64,000 nucleotides of DNA, from assembly GCA_907163375.1 (NCBI GenBank), contig CAJQUW010001071.1, positions 208,261 through 272,260 of the forward strand, written 5' to 3'. This DNA comes from Prostheceraeus crozeri. Its lineage: Eukaryota; Platyhelminthes; Polycladida; Euryleptidae. Both the position numbers and the translations under genes were made by a program. This document shows positions 46,633 through 58,588 of this stretch, piece by piece (position 1 is the stretch's first letter; the number at the start of each line of letters is the position of its first letter). The notes beneath the pieces are model-generated. The model did not search any database and was not told where the DNA came from. It saw only the letters and a program-made list of their open reading frames with translations.

Positions 46633-46730
46633 GATATCAAACGATATTTGAAAGCATTATCAACATAACAAACGACGGCCGCAGGCCGGAGTTTGTTATA
46701 GGATAATGCTTTCAAATATCGTATGATATC
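46633..46730. repeat. Nearly perfect hairpin, 47-bp arms and 3-nt centre
   Basis: GATATC.AACGATATTTG, AAAGCATTATC, ATAACAAAC and GGCC on the left pair with the inverse on the right around GCA (46681-46683), with only a handful of mismatches. Similarity may extend outward by about 15 bp. Likely a small foldback or MITE; the overlapping open frame 46473-46706 is a by-product of it. Confidence 0.9.
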
Positions 46731-47564
46731 TATCATAACGCATAGTTTTACCTGTAATTCGGAGTGTGATATCTGATGGTTTCCGTTTGTTATGTACATA
46801 ATACACGGAATATATCAGGCAATAACCATAAATTTCTAGATGCTATGGAAATCCATGCAGAAGTCCATGGAAATATCCAAATCCATTCATTTCCATTCGA
46901 GTCATATACCGCATGAAGACGGTGTGAATTTCCATCAATTCTGTTTATAGCCTACCGCTACATGTACATCAATGGCACCAAGTTGTTGCTTTCTAACTTA
47001 CTACTCAGATCCCAATGAAGGGCATGGAAAGCAAGAAAATTTTGTATCTCGATTTTGTATATTCTTAAATATAGCATGATGACATATCTTATTGAAGATA
47101 GCATGAGACAAGCTTGATAAAATGTATATGGTTCAATGGTCCGTCTAGCTCTGATGGCATTCAAAGTTTGTTGGCTAAAAATTGTGCATTTTATGACTTC
47201 TTCTAAGAATGAGTGAACTTGTAGCAGCATCAAGAATCAAAGATGTCCTTTGGGGTTGCTCAATGATTAAAGAAAATTCTGCGTCATTTTATTATCCGAA
47301 TTCGTGGAATCTTGTGTGTTGCAGGATATGGAGAATAACATGCCACCAAGCGGTGTATCAACATTAACGGACAGTGGCAGATTACAGTATGTGCTCAATT
47401 AAGATGGAATTCATCGATGGACCCTATTATAAGAAACAAACCAGTCTCCAATCCAAGCTTCTATTTCGCAAAATTATGAAGCAATTCTTTTATGTGCTTA
47501 TAGCGACACACTAACAAACCTTTTCCGTTGAACCCCAGCTCTTCAAACTATGTATATGTAGTGA

Positions 47565-47650
47565 TGAAAATTTTCCGGAAAATTATGGAAAAAATTGGAA
47601 AATTTTGGAAATATAGAAAAATTATGGAAAATCTTGGAAAATTTTGAATG
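47565..47650. repeat. Low-complexity GGAAAATT repeats
   Basis: Irregular tandem run of GGAAAATTTTGGAAA and ATTATGGAAAA words. Simple sequence, no coding meaning. Confidence 0.85.
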
Positions 47651-48247
47651 TTTTGATTTTTTGATAGGCCTTATAATTTGAGCGCTTCCAGAGGCAGCTA
47701 TACGTACCAATAAATTGGGTCCAAAACTCTTAATTTCATTATTATTTCGATTAAAGCGATCGTAACAATACGAGTTCCGTCCGCGGATTTTTTAACATTC
47801 CTTTGCCACCAGTGAGTGGCTTGTTGCATTTTGTTAGCATTTTTAATTATCACACAGACACCGTTTGGGATAACGTGTTGCTTTACAATAGGGGTATAAT
47901 TTCATGCAATGTGAAAGATCTGGAGCAAAAATAATGTACTTCATTTTCGAGTTTGCTTATTAGCTTGAAAGTTAAGCTTTATTATGCAGCGTTGATCAGT
48001 GATACAAATTCTTCATGTGTTGATGAACAAGTGAAGTATAAGTACACAGTCCACGTAGCATTCATGAGCGACCATATTGGAAGACATAAAGACTGTAAAC
48101 TCGTGAGATATTTGGTCACTAAAGATATCTGTGATGAGTAAAAGAATACCTATGATAGCCTCTAACTTCTGGCCTATTGTCCGACATCTTCGCTGAGGAT
48201 ACACATCCTCCATTTCTAGTTCAGATGGTTCAGATAGTTCCAATTCG

Positions 48248-48414
48248 ATTTCAGATCTGCCCAAATGAATTTCAGATATGATCCACATGAATTGGAGATC
48301 TCCAGTTGAATTTAAGATCTTTTCAAAGTTCAGCTTCTGACAGATATCTGAAATTGAGCTAGAGAAATCTGAAATCCATCTAATATCTGAAATTCATTTA
48401 GAAAGATCTGAAAT
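48248..48414. repeat. Hairpin built of AGATCTGAAAT-type words
   Basis: ATTTCAGATCT (48248) and AAATGAATTTCAGATAT (48263) pair exactly with ATATCTGAAATTCATTT (48383-48399) and AGATCTGAAAT (48404-48414). The loop is itself filled with diverged ATCTGAAAT words in both directions. Probably an expanded foldback repeat. Confidence 0.8.
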
Positions 48415-51400
48415 AATCATGGAAGAGGTGCAGTTGGTTACAAAAGTTAACATACAGGGATGATAGATAAGTTTTCGGTCTTTGAATATTACATAGTCTT
48501 TTCAAACGACTATAATAAGTCTCTAAAACAAAGGCAAATACGTCAATCACCAAAAAATAAATTTCAAAATTTTCCATTTGCATCACTATGTATATGTGAT
48601 ATTTAGTCATCTAGGAATTCATGAAAATTTCCATGTGATATTTTTTCATATAATACACTGAGATCATTAGAAGACCAGAGATATCTGCACTTAACTATGC
48701 GTTATGTAAAGTCAATGTTTATCTTGAATCTGAACGCTGGATATTGCTCATGCTTCCCCTTCCATGTGTTGTGAGAAATTAGAGATATCTAACAACAATT
48801 TGCATTGCACACATAGTAGAAATCAATGACTCACAGTCATAGCAGGAACATCTGTGATTAATATAAGATATCTTGGGCAATTCCACGCGAATGTCAACAT
48901 TTGGGCAATTTTCTGAAGTACCTAATAGCCTTTTCTTGATTACACAAATATCATCCTTGACACTTATATTTTCCAGAAAAACATTCAATTTACCACGGAA
49001 ATTTGAATTCCATTACAAAAAATCTAATTAAATAAATATTGTAATAAAAACAGAAAAAATTGAAAAAATTACCATTTTTAAAATTTGCCCTTTATTGGAA
49101 CAGCCTAATATATTTCTAATTCATTCAAATATAACAGATGTTTGCTACTTATTCGAGTAAAAAGTCGAGCACTTATTCGAAAACAATCTCACTTTCTTTT
49201 ATCTGTTTAAAAATTTGACATGTAGATCTGAACTTGCATGCAATAACGTCGTAACGGAGAAATGACATTTTTTCGTCTCACGACCTTCAACCAACCTATA
49301 AAGCTTCCAAAATTTAGGAGCAAAGCAAGGTAAGTGATTTAGATCACATGGTCTATTCAAATCCGCTTTTTGTTCATAAATATGTTTAATTAGAGAATTT
49401 TGAAAATCGTAATGTCGTAACGCTATGCGGTCACACTGATAAGTGGAAGTTATCATCATCTGAACACTCACGGTATTGGTACTAGAATTCGATGGGTTAA
49501 TTTATGGCCGAATCGATTCAGAGTATGCCAATTATTTACGGTTTCGCAACATCCTTTAATTCTTTGATTTGGTCAAAATCTCTGATCATTTAATTGTCCA
49601 TTCATGACTTGATGAGTAGGCACATATTGTGTTGTCTTTTAACTATTTTATTGCAACATGTTTCCCGCGCTTTTTAAAACTAGGTCACACTTGGAATTTT
49701 CAAAACGTTTTTCAGAACATTCCAAAACAAATGCTGTGACCAAATAGGCCTACAGTTCGAAATTACAGCATAGGAGTTGCATGGAGTGCCCAATTTGACG
49801 AAAAATTTGTAGTTCTAGTCTAATCATTTAGAAAATTGCCACCCATCATCCTGGAAAATTGTGTATATAGCTCGGTGGAAGATTTCGGTCAATAGTATTA
49901 AAAAATGGATGAGTAATACTTTTATCAATGCATAAGTAGCATGAGTGCTTAAACCTGTCTATCGTTAGTATGAATTTTTATTCTTCTGTTCGCTTGCGGG
50001 CAGCGGCTGGAACCTGAAATTTTGAGAATACTATTTGATGTCTGTAAAGGATGTTAACATTGGATATACAACCGGAGTTGCCATTCTTTTAGAATTGCAA
50101 ATTGAAAAGAAAATTTCAAGAGACGAACGTTTTAGAGCAAACGTTTGATAAATTAGTTATGATATCTTAATTATCGTGCAGTTCTGCCCAGTTTCCTACG
50201 TTTATTCAATCAATCTGGATGGTACAAAATGTCAGTGCTACCAGTGGACCTACATCAACAACAACATGTAATACGTTTGCAAATGACCCCACCGCCAGTT
50301 GTAGGCTGGTCCCTATGGTCGTTGCTTAGGCATACATAGTCATTTGCCATAGTCAAACATCCCATGTCAAGTTTTCAAACACTCACCGAAAATCGAGTCT
50401 TTAAAACGAATTCAGTACGTATTACGTTGCAATTATCGTGTTAGATTATATGAAGCTGTTCGACTTTTGCGGACAGAAACTGGGAATAACTATGCGATTC
50501 TCCGCAGTCTAAGGACCAATCTCGTTGGACACCTGCAGGTCAGGAAGTGTCGACCAAACGCATAAAGCCGCTGCTTGCAATGATTCCTCGTGTGTAGATC
50601 GTGTCACAAACCGAAATAGCAACATTGTAGCCACCCTGTTCATGAAAATACAAGCTTAAGGGAAATTCCAATGGGCACCAAATGAGGACATGGATGAATT
50701 TGATGTGTCCGCCATTGTGTGAGTTATCTGAGTCCAGTCATCGGGGAGAAGTCAAATCATGTATACTTTTGATTCGAATGATTTACTGACCATTGCAAAC
50801 GTGTTTGGAAACATTTAGGAACAGCTATACTTTAAAATTGTGTAATTCGGAAAACGTGCTCACATATTTTTCGCACGCGTAACGTCGTAACATTTTGCAT
50901 GCAACGTCGTAATATTGAATAACTTCAATTTACGATTCAGGAGTTGTAGAATGAGACTTCCGGCATGCAAGTCATTAAAGAGGAGCGCGTCGAGAACATA
51001 TCCACAAAAGATGACTGAAAATATCGCCTCAATTCGCAGAAAAATAGATAAGTGCAACATAACAAAAAACCGAGGTTGCATTCGCGTAACGTCGTAACTT
51101 TGTAACAAAATGTTTTTTCGCGTACGATAGTTAACTTTCTGTGCTTTTCCGACGATGCATTCTTCATTTTGATCGTAAACTTGATTTCCCATTCACAGAT
51201 AATGAGAAATGGCATTACTTCTGATGAAAAACTAAGTTCCAATTTCATGAAATGCGTGCGAAATAACGTCGTAACGCGTGGAAGAATTGTCCCTGGGTGA
51301 TAGCAATCAGCTTGATATCTAGCGCTGCAAGTTTTTATGGTGTCATACATTTCCTGTGCGTGGTTGTAGTACGCAGCTCAACTCTTTTTGCGATTACTTG

Positions 51401-51416
51401 GCCTCCACATTTGAAA
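48415..51416. other. Gene-free stretch carrying scattered AACGTCGTAAC motifs
   Basis: No recognisable gene. The unusual content is the motif cluster listed separately (49244-51275). Minus-strand open frames at 49199-49471 and 50860-51350 run through these motifs but show no family signature. Confidence 0.45.
49244..51275 (+). repeat. Dispersed 12-bp motif TAACGTCGTAAC, six occurrences
   Basis: Exact or near-exact copies at 49244-49255, 49410-49421 (one change), 50880-50891, 50902-50913 (two changes), 51087-51098 and 51264-51275, all in one orientation. Several are adjacent to GCATGC, GCGTGCG or TTCGCG words. Chance expectation for a 12-mer in 2 kb is far below one. Confidence 0.7.
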
Positions 51417-52437
51417 ATGCCTAGAGTAAGAAGATATGCGGCAGAGGAAACTCTAAACCGACTGTTCAGTATCGAATCTAATTCATCGAATGCTCAAGAT
51501 GATGAAGAACTGCTGAAGATGCTTCAGATGCCGGCGGGAATCCCGATGGTGATCAATCAATTAACATTTCGGAGCACGACGACGACGGTGACATTGAGAT
51601 GCATACTTATGAGAGTGATCCTGACGACGACGATGATGACTACGAAGATCAAAGTGTTGAACCTTTGGAAAATGTGAGCTTAACTTCAACCAATGGAATA
51701 GTATATCCCTTTGTTCAACATCGACGTCAGCGCAATATTATTGAAGCTGAACATCAAGCTCGAAGTCTAGCTGATCCTTGGTCTTCAGTGGAAGCTTTTA
51801 TTCTTTTATTTACTCCTGAAATTGTCCGTGAAATTTAGAGACATACTAATAAAAAAACCAAGGATCTACGCCGTATAGTACCGAATGTTTCAAATTTCAT
51901 GACTTTTTCCTTTACGATGAGGTGCGAGCATGCATCGGTCTTTTGATAAGAACAGGGCTTGATCGGGACAACATGACTGATGTGAATGAGTTGTGGAATC
52001 CAAGAGAGGGACGACCTTTCTTTCGCGCAGCTATGTCATTGAATCGCTTTTTGTTTTTCCCTCGATGTGCGAGATTTGACAACTGTCGCTCGCGGTCTCA
52101 ACGATTGGCAACTGATAGACACTCTCCGTAGACACTATATTCCTGGTGAAACATTCACAGCTGATGAGCAACTGGTGGGATATAGCGGCTATATCCCTGG
52201 ACGTCGCACATACATTTCATCCAAGCCAGCAAAGTATGGTCTCAAGGCGTTTTGGATTGCCGAAGCCCATACCAGTTTTGCTTTGAATGCAATTATTTAC
52301 ACTGGCCGTGGGAGAAATTCTGCACCCCATCGTAATCTGAGTCAAGTTGTGGAAACTGAACTTGTCAGACCATATTATGCAATAAATGTAAAGTTTCTGA
52401 AGCAGATTGCCAATGTTGGCATTCTAATCAACACATA
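51417..52437 (+). pseudogene. piggyBac-like transposase relic, N-terminal and middle parts
   Basis: From ATG 51417, pieces give MPRVRRYAAEETLNRLFSIE, an acidic stretch (YESDPDDDDDDYEDQSVEPL) and the start of the conserved domain (LADPWSSVEAFILLFTPEIV). Then come ACIGLLIRTGLDR, VNELWNPREGRPFFRAAMSL and NRFLFFPRCARFDN. The first catalytic region follows (PGETFTADEQLVGYSGYIPG, then TYISSKPAKYGLKAFWIAEA). The order is exactly that of a piggyBac transposase, but the frame changes several times. After about 52400 the C-terminal half (second and later Asp residues, Cys finger) is missing. It is a separate copy from the one at 53328-56231, with only moderate similarity in shared blocks. Confidence 0.85.
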
Positions 52438-52454
52438 GAGGGATCAAGCAGACC

Positions 52455-52600
52455 AGTGGCATGTTTCATAAACATTGATAGCTGATAAAATCAACTGATA
52501 AATCAGCATCCTATTTCATAAAACGAGTGAGATGATTCAATATCTATAAACTGATAAGATCAGCTGATAATGTTCTGATCAAACCGAACTGATAGATTTC
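52455..52600. repeat. CTGATAA-rich MITE-like sequence
   Basis: ATGTTTCATAAAC, GATAGCTGATAA, ACTGATAAATCAGC, TTTCATAAAACG and ACTGATAAGATCAGCTGATAA form overlapping direct and inverted repeats of a GCTGATAA/TTATCAGC core. It directly follows the truncated piggyBac relic and may be the element that truncated it. Confidence 0.6.
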
Positions 52601-53327
52601 TATGACTTAAACTACCAGGAGTAGGTACTATATAGTAGTTGGTTAAACTACTATCTAGTTTAGTTAGATTTCTGACCGGTGGATGACATTGGGTGCGATA
52701 TCATTCAACCACAGAATTAGACAGGTCGTCTCTTCTTTTGTTTGACTAGAAGGGAAGCATTGGAACATGTAGCGTTACTGAAATGGCACAATCTCCTGAC
52801 TAAATACCACAGCAATCGAACAATGACCAGCCAGTTAAACATTAAACACGCCAAATTGTGCAAAGTTTCAGTGACTGTGATCAACCGGATCACACAGCAA
52901 AGAGACACAGACGATATCAAGTTCTACAGAGAAGTTTGTGAACGTTTTTTCATGCGCCTGCTAACTTTTTTTAAAATGATCGGAGGGCCCAACATTATCG
53001 AGAAAATTTTTGCGCAATGATCTGAATTCTTCGAATCTGAAGGAATCGAGGCGATCGGAGCCTTTTGAAGGAATTCAGAGCAATCCGCAAGCGGCGCGCG
53101 ACTATTTTTCCTATCTCTGCAAGGTACTAAAAATTTCTTTTTGCCCACTTATTAAGTTCCTGCATGTGCCATCGTTTTGAGTCAGTTTGCACTTCTAGCA
53201 ACGTGATACGCTTAAACAATCTAATTCTGTGCATTCAACTCTTGAGATCTTCAACTTAAATTTTAGCAAATTTTACCATAGATTTTTTTGGAATAAAGCT
53301 CATAGATATCGAATAAAAAGCAAATAA
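52601..53327. other. No gene recognised
   Basis: A 92-codon plus-strand frame (52742-53020) has no recognised motif. No repeats of note. Confidence 0.45.
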
Positions 53328-56231
53328 CCCATTGCGTTTCAGCGGGGACAAAAGTGTCCTTCTTAAATGCCATGTTTTGTAGTGATTGAATTACTACACA
53401 TGAACTATCGTTGAGGAAACCAATCAACCAATTACAAGTTAGGGAAGTCTAAACGTCATTGCGGTTGACCTAATTGCACTGCAATACACTTGTGCAGACG
53501 CTAAAAATGCATAGAAATTGACAACAATAAAACCTCTAGAATGGAAATTAAGCTTCATGCAATGCACAATAGCGGCACATAAATCGCACGCATTTTCACT
53601 TAGATGCACCTGCCAACGTCTGTATGATTGGGTTAGAATCAGTCACATGTGTAAATCGAAGCTCTTCATTGGTGGTTAAGCTCTTCATTGGTGGTTCATG
53701 CCCCGACTTAGTTCCCCCGGATGTGCCGCGACCTTGAGTCAATTTCCATTCTAGTCAACTTCAGATAAACAATCTATTTCTATGCTAAAAATGTAAACAA
53801 TGGATTGATTTTTCCATTTACGATGTCGCGCCTGGCAAAGCAGGTTGCACTGAGGCACTTAGCTGCTGCAAATGAGAATGAAAGTGACAGTGATAACGAA
53901 AGCGATGCTTCAATCACCGATGACATCAATGATGATATTTCGATTTCGAACCACTCATTACACGAGGACGGAATTTCGGAATCCGAAAGTGATGACAATG
54001 ACATTCCTAACGAGGACAATTACGATCCAGAAGACAGTGCAACTATGCGTCAATTGACAGGCAGGGATGGTACTATTTGTCAAGTGATTGATGAAACTAC
54101 ACCTACACCCGGTCGTGAATCAGTGGCAAATATTTTGCAGCCGGCTTCTGGTTTGACGGCTTATGCTCGTCAAAGAATCAGGGATGCTCCAATATTGGAC
54201 AGTTTCCTTATATTTTTCTCGGTAAGTGAAAATTCATACTTGCATATATTGGACGATATGGCCCATATATTTATTGACAGCGAAGCTGTGAGCGATTTCT
54301 ATTATGTACACATGAAATTATTATAGCTATACATGAAGATACTTACCACCGAATAATGTTGGTCTACAGATGTAGCCTATTTATCATATGAGCATACATT
54401 GCAATTCTCTTAAGCCTAATTATAAGATTAGTGTTGTGTAATTTTCCTAAAAGCTACAGCAGAATATCTGCAGCAAATGAATGTATATATACATGCATAG
54501 CATACTGCATGTAGCCTATAATGTTGATACTGCAGGCCTAAAGTTATGACATTTTTCCAGAAATGATGGAGACAATGGTGGTGGACCAACCGTTAAGGTC
54601 GAAGAACATTTGGCGAAAACTACAAGCTTCTAGATTTGATTGAGATGCGGGCTTTTATCGGATTGCTTCTACTACGAGGAGTCTATCGATCAGCCGGAGA
54701 GGCCACTGATGAGCTTTGGTCTCCTTCTCATGGCTGTCCTATCTTCCCGAAAATGATGAGCCTAAATCGATTCAAGCAAATCAGGAGAATTCTTCGTTTT
54801 GACAATGTCGAAACCCGATCTTCTAGACTTACGAGAGATAAGCTGGCGGCTGTGAGATTGCTAATCGACGGTTTTGTTCAACACAGTCAAAGCGCTTATG
54901 TACCAGGCGCCTCTATAACTGTGGATGAGCAGTTATATCCTTAGTTACCGCGGCCGATGCCGTTATAGACAGTATATGCCATCCAAGCCGGCCAAGTATG
55001 GTCTAAAATTTTGGCTTGTGTGTGACTCTGACAATTACTACTGCTGCAATTTGCAGTTTTATTGTGGACGGGATGAAACTCGTGAAGTCCCTCTCGGTGA
55101 GCACGTTGTTCTCTCTCTTACTGATTTTCTCAGACAAACTGGAAGAAATGTCACTTGCGATAATTTCTTTACTTCAATCAGTCTTGCGCGACAACTCTTC
55201 GAAAGAGGTATGACTCTCGTTGGAACAGTCAGAGCAAACCGTCGTGAGCTTCCCAGTCTTACGGCTTCTCATCACCAAAGAACTTTATATTCAAACATCC
55301 AGGCCATCAACACTGTCGATAACTGCAAAGTTCTTCTTGCTTCGTACGTCGCAAAGAGGAACAAGGTCGTCAATCTCTTTTCAACCACTCACAGAAGAGC
55401 GTTCCAGATCTATCGACGGAGAAGCAGAAACCTGATATGGTCATGTACTACAATCAGACGAAAGGCGGTGTAGATGCGGCTGACGAGCGACTGATGACCT
55501 ACACCGTCAAGTTCAAATCGCGAAGGTGGCATGTGATCGTCTTTTGTAATTTACTGGATTTGTCAGCCTTCAATGCTTTCGTGATTCACTCTTTATTCGA
55601 TCCTCAATGGAATAGCCGAAAGTTGCATCGTCGCCGATTGTATCTTTTGGAGTTGGGAAAAGCTCTCATTAGTCCTCACATACATCGCCGAGAATCCGTT
55701 GTTTTGCTGCGAAGTCCAGTCAGCTCAACACAAGCGCAGAAAAGAGGTTTGTGTGTGAGATGCACATGCACTGCAGATCGCAAGAAATGTTCTACGAAAT
55801 GCACTGGCTGCGATGGCTTTGTTTGCAAAGAACTCACACTACAACTTTGCGTAGCTTGTGTCTCTCGCTAATAGGTTTATTGATTGCCCCCGGTAGTTCA
55901 GACATTTTGTGCAAGATGTTCCACATATTTTTAGCAGATTTTTTGTTTATGCACAGCGTTTTATTTTATAATCAGAAAATGCAGGTTCTGTAGGCCTATA
56001 TAATCCTATCAATGGGCATTCATTGATTATTAGGGGAATAAACGGGTAATTAATATTGCAACACAAGGTTAATATTGGTCTTATCATATATTGGGAGTTA
56101 ATTCTTAAAAGTATCTGGTCTGGCATAAGGATTTAATGAGCAATGGCTGCGGCTTGTTGGCTAAATGACAGTTGGACAAAAGTGTCCCCATTGAAACACA
56201 ACGTATGTAATTTTTGCCGATCAAATGCGGG
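53328..56231 (+). mobile_element. piggyBac-family transposon with both termini
   Basis: The left end is CCCATTGCGTTTCAGCGGGG then the near-palindrome GGACAAAAGTGTCC (53346-53359). The right end, read inward, is CCCGCATTTG with GTTTCAATGGGGACA and the same near-palindrome (56174-56187). TTAA follows the right end at 56232-56235; the left flank reads ATAA (53324-53327), a TTAA with one change. The distance from end to palindrome differs between sides, as is usual for piggyBac ends. The 2.9-kb length with a complete though broken transposase gene makes this a former autonomous copy. Confidence 0.85.
53823..55871 (+). pseudogene. piggyBac transposase, nearly full length, broken
   Basis: ATG 53823 starts MSRLAKQVALRHLAAANENE and a long acidic tail (ESDSDNESDASITDDINDDI). 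At 54221-54222 the frame meets GGTAAGTG, a good splice-donor sequence; the next 330 bases do not look coding. The conserved domain resumes near 54615 (IEMRAFIGLLLLRGVYRSAG, KQIRRILRFDNVETRSSRLT) and continues with the first Asp (ASITVDEQLYP). After a shift near 54940 come YMPSKPAKYGLKFWLVCD and the second Asp (GRNVTCDNFFTSISLARQL). A shift near 55435 precedes the later Asp (YYNQTKGGVDAADERLM). The end is a Cys-rich finger, RGLCVRCTCTADRKKCSTKC to CKELTLQLCVAC, stop at 55871. Length and order match piggyBac transposases of roughly 600 residues. Whether 54222-54600 is an intron or an insertion cannot be settled here. Confidence 0.9.
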
Positions 56232-56235
56232 TTAA

Positions 56236-57320
56236 TAAAGATACATCTGGTTTATCACATGTCTAACTTGTTTTTGATTGAATAATGACATTTGTAATAT
56301 CTACCATAATAAACTACAATAATTCACATGCATTTATATTTTACAGTGCATCTTAATTCATCAGTTTAAAATCCTCTATGTCAAAATCTCACTAAATATG
56401 TATAAATCTGGCATGGGTCTATTGAAAAATGTATTAAAGCTCAAAATATCATCGGATCATACGAGGTCAATGGAAGTCAAATTTTAATGCAAAGTTGCAT
56501 TTTGTACCTACGTATAGGGTTGAAGGTGTAAACTTTACTCATATTTGCTCATATGGATAAGGGTTAAACAGAGTACCAGTTTGTTAGAAATGTAGGTTAA
56601 TTCAAATCAATGATACAGGAAGGAACGCATTAAGAATGCAAAATGAAATTCTCAATGCCCTACAGGAAGAGGGAGAAGTCGCTGTCGCTTGCGGACTACT
56701 GTCAAAACAAGACTATTTATTCATGGCTTATATTTTGACAATAGACAGTTTTGCCATTTCATTATATAATAACACCATTCTTAATTACAACTCTTCCCTT
56801 CATGGAAACTAAGGCCGAACGAGCTGTCTTTTTTGTGTGATCTAGATAGTCGGAGCCTCGTTCAATGATATTTAGATGTGGGAAATATAACTTTTACACG
56901 CTTCCATTTACCAATTGCCGGTAAATCATCTGAACAAATTTCAAACAATTAGCGTAAAGCTTTCAATTCACTTGTTCTACATACGGTCTGTTTCACGAGT
57001 AATGAGCAATGTTGTCAACTCATTTTCAGAAAACTAAATTCACATTTGGTTGATGGAATAATTAATTACTTAATATGCTAAGTTATGTAAAACTCAGTGC
57101 ATTAAGTAATTTCGGTAAACTCAGTCATCGCGCAATACTTAGCACACATGTAGCAAATTTACGGATGGTTGGGATTTTTTGGTTAAATGCATAGCTTCTG
57201 ACTACTCATGGCAAGCAAAAAAGAAATTCCTAGCCAATTTTAGTCTATTTCCATTAATCGTAGAAATGGTCATCAAAATTGCCGCACTCATTTTACTATG
57301 AAAATTAAGTCTCGCGGGTA
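56236..57320. other. No gene seen
   Basis: AT-rich; the only notable piece is a TTAA-ended word (GGATAAGGGTTAA near 56577) resembling words at 46203 and 46376. Confidence 0.5.
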
Positions 57321-58588
57321 CCTTCAATGCTTTGTTCATTAATACACAAGTAGCCTTCCATGCTTTGTTGATCAATACATCAGCAACATTGCTTGATTTG
57401 TTGATTAATACATCAGTAACCTTGCTTTATTTGTTGATCAATACATCAGCAACATTGCTTGATTTGTTGATTAATACATCAGTAACCTTGCTTGATTTGT
57501 TGATCAATGCATCAGTAACCTTGCTTGCTCTGTTGATCAATACATCAGTAACCTTGCTTGCTGTGTTTATCAATGCACCAGTAGCCTTCCATGCTCTGTT
57601 GATCAATGCATCAGTAACCTTGCTTGCTCTGTTGATCAATACATCAGTAACCTTGCTTGATTTGTTGATCAATGCATCAGTAACCTTGCTTGCTCTGTTG
57701 ATCAATCACCAGTAACCTTGCTTGCTCTGTTGATCAATACATCAGTAACCTTGCTTGCTCTGTTGATCAATGCACCAGTAGCCTTCCATGCTCTGTTGAT
57801 CAATGCATCAGTAACCTTGCTTGCTCTGTTGATCAATACATCAGTAACCTTGCTTGATTTGTTGATCAATGCATCAGTAACCTTGCTTGCTCTGTTGATC
57901 AATACATCAGTAACCTTGCTTGCTGTGTTTATCAATGCACCAGTAGCCTTCCATGCTCTGTTGATCAATGCATCAGTAACCTTGCTTGCTCTGTTGATCA
58001 ATACATCAGTAACCTTGCTTGATTTGTTGATCAATGCATCAGTAACCTTGCTTGCTCTGTTGATCAATCACCAGTAACCTTGCTTGCTCTGTTGATCAAT
58101 ACATCAGTAACCTTGCTTGCTGTGTTTATCAATGCACCAGTAGCCTTCCATGCTCTGTTGATCAATGCATCAGTAACCTTGCTTGCTCTGTTGATCAATA
58201 CATCAGTAACCTTGCTTGATTTGTTGATCAATGCATCAGTAACCTTGCTTGCTGTGTTTATCAATGCACCAGTAGCCTTCCATGCTCTGTTGATCAATGC
58301 ATCAGTAACCTTGCTTGCTCTGTTGATCAATACATCAGTAACCTTGCTTGATTTGTTGATCAATGCATCAGTAACCTTGCTTGCTCTGTTGATCAATCAC
58401 CAGTAACCTTGCTTGCTCTGTTGATCAATACATCAGTAACCTTGCTTGCTGTGTTTATCAATGCACCAGTAGCCTTCCATGCTCTGTTGATCAATACACC
58501 AGTAACCTTGCTTGCTGTGTTTATCAATGCACCAGTAGCCTTCCATGCTCTGTTGATCAATACATCAGTAACCTTCCATGCTTTGGTA
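57321..58588 (+). repeat. Minisatellite, about 38 units of 33 bp with higher-order structure
   Basis: Units contain TTGATCAAT.CA.CAGTAACC followed by TTGCTTG(C/A)T(C/T)TG, or the variant GTAGCCTTCCATGCT. Because 33 is divisible by three, both strands stay open for long runs (plus: LLINTSVTLLA units; minus: KVTDALINRAS units), but this is a by-product. A unit one base shorter (CAATCACCAGTAACC) recurs at about 57703, 58066 and 58395, marking a higher-order period of about 363 then 330 bp (11 and 10 units). Variant order within each block repeats, so blocks were copied as a whole. Confidence 0.97.

Noticed and set aside
46473-46706. 77-codon open frame on the plus strand
   Set aside because: Its second half lies in the arm of the hairpin at 46633-46730 and no motif is seen.
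57321-58588. CRISPR array
   Set aside because: Units are contiguous without unique spacers, and this is eukaryotic DNA.
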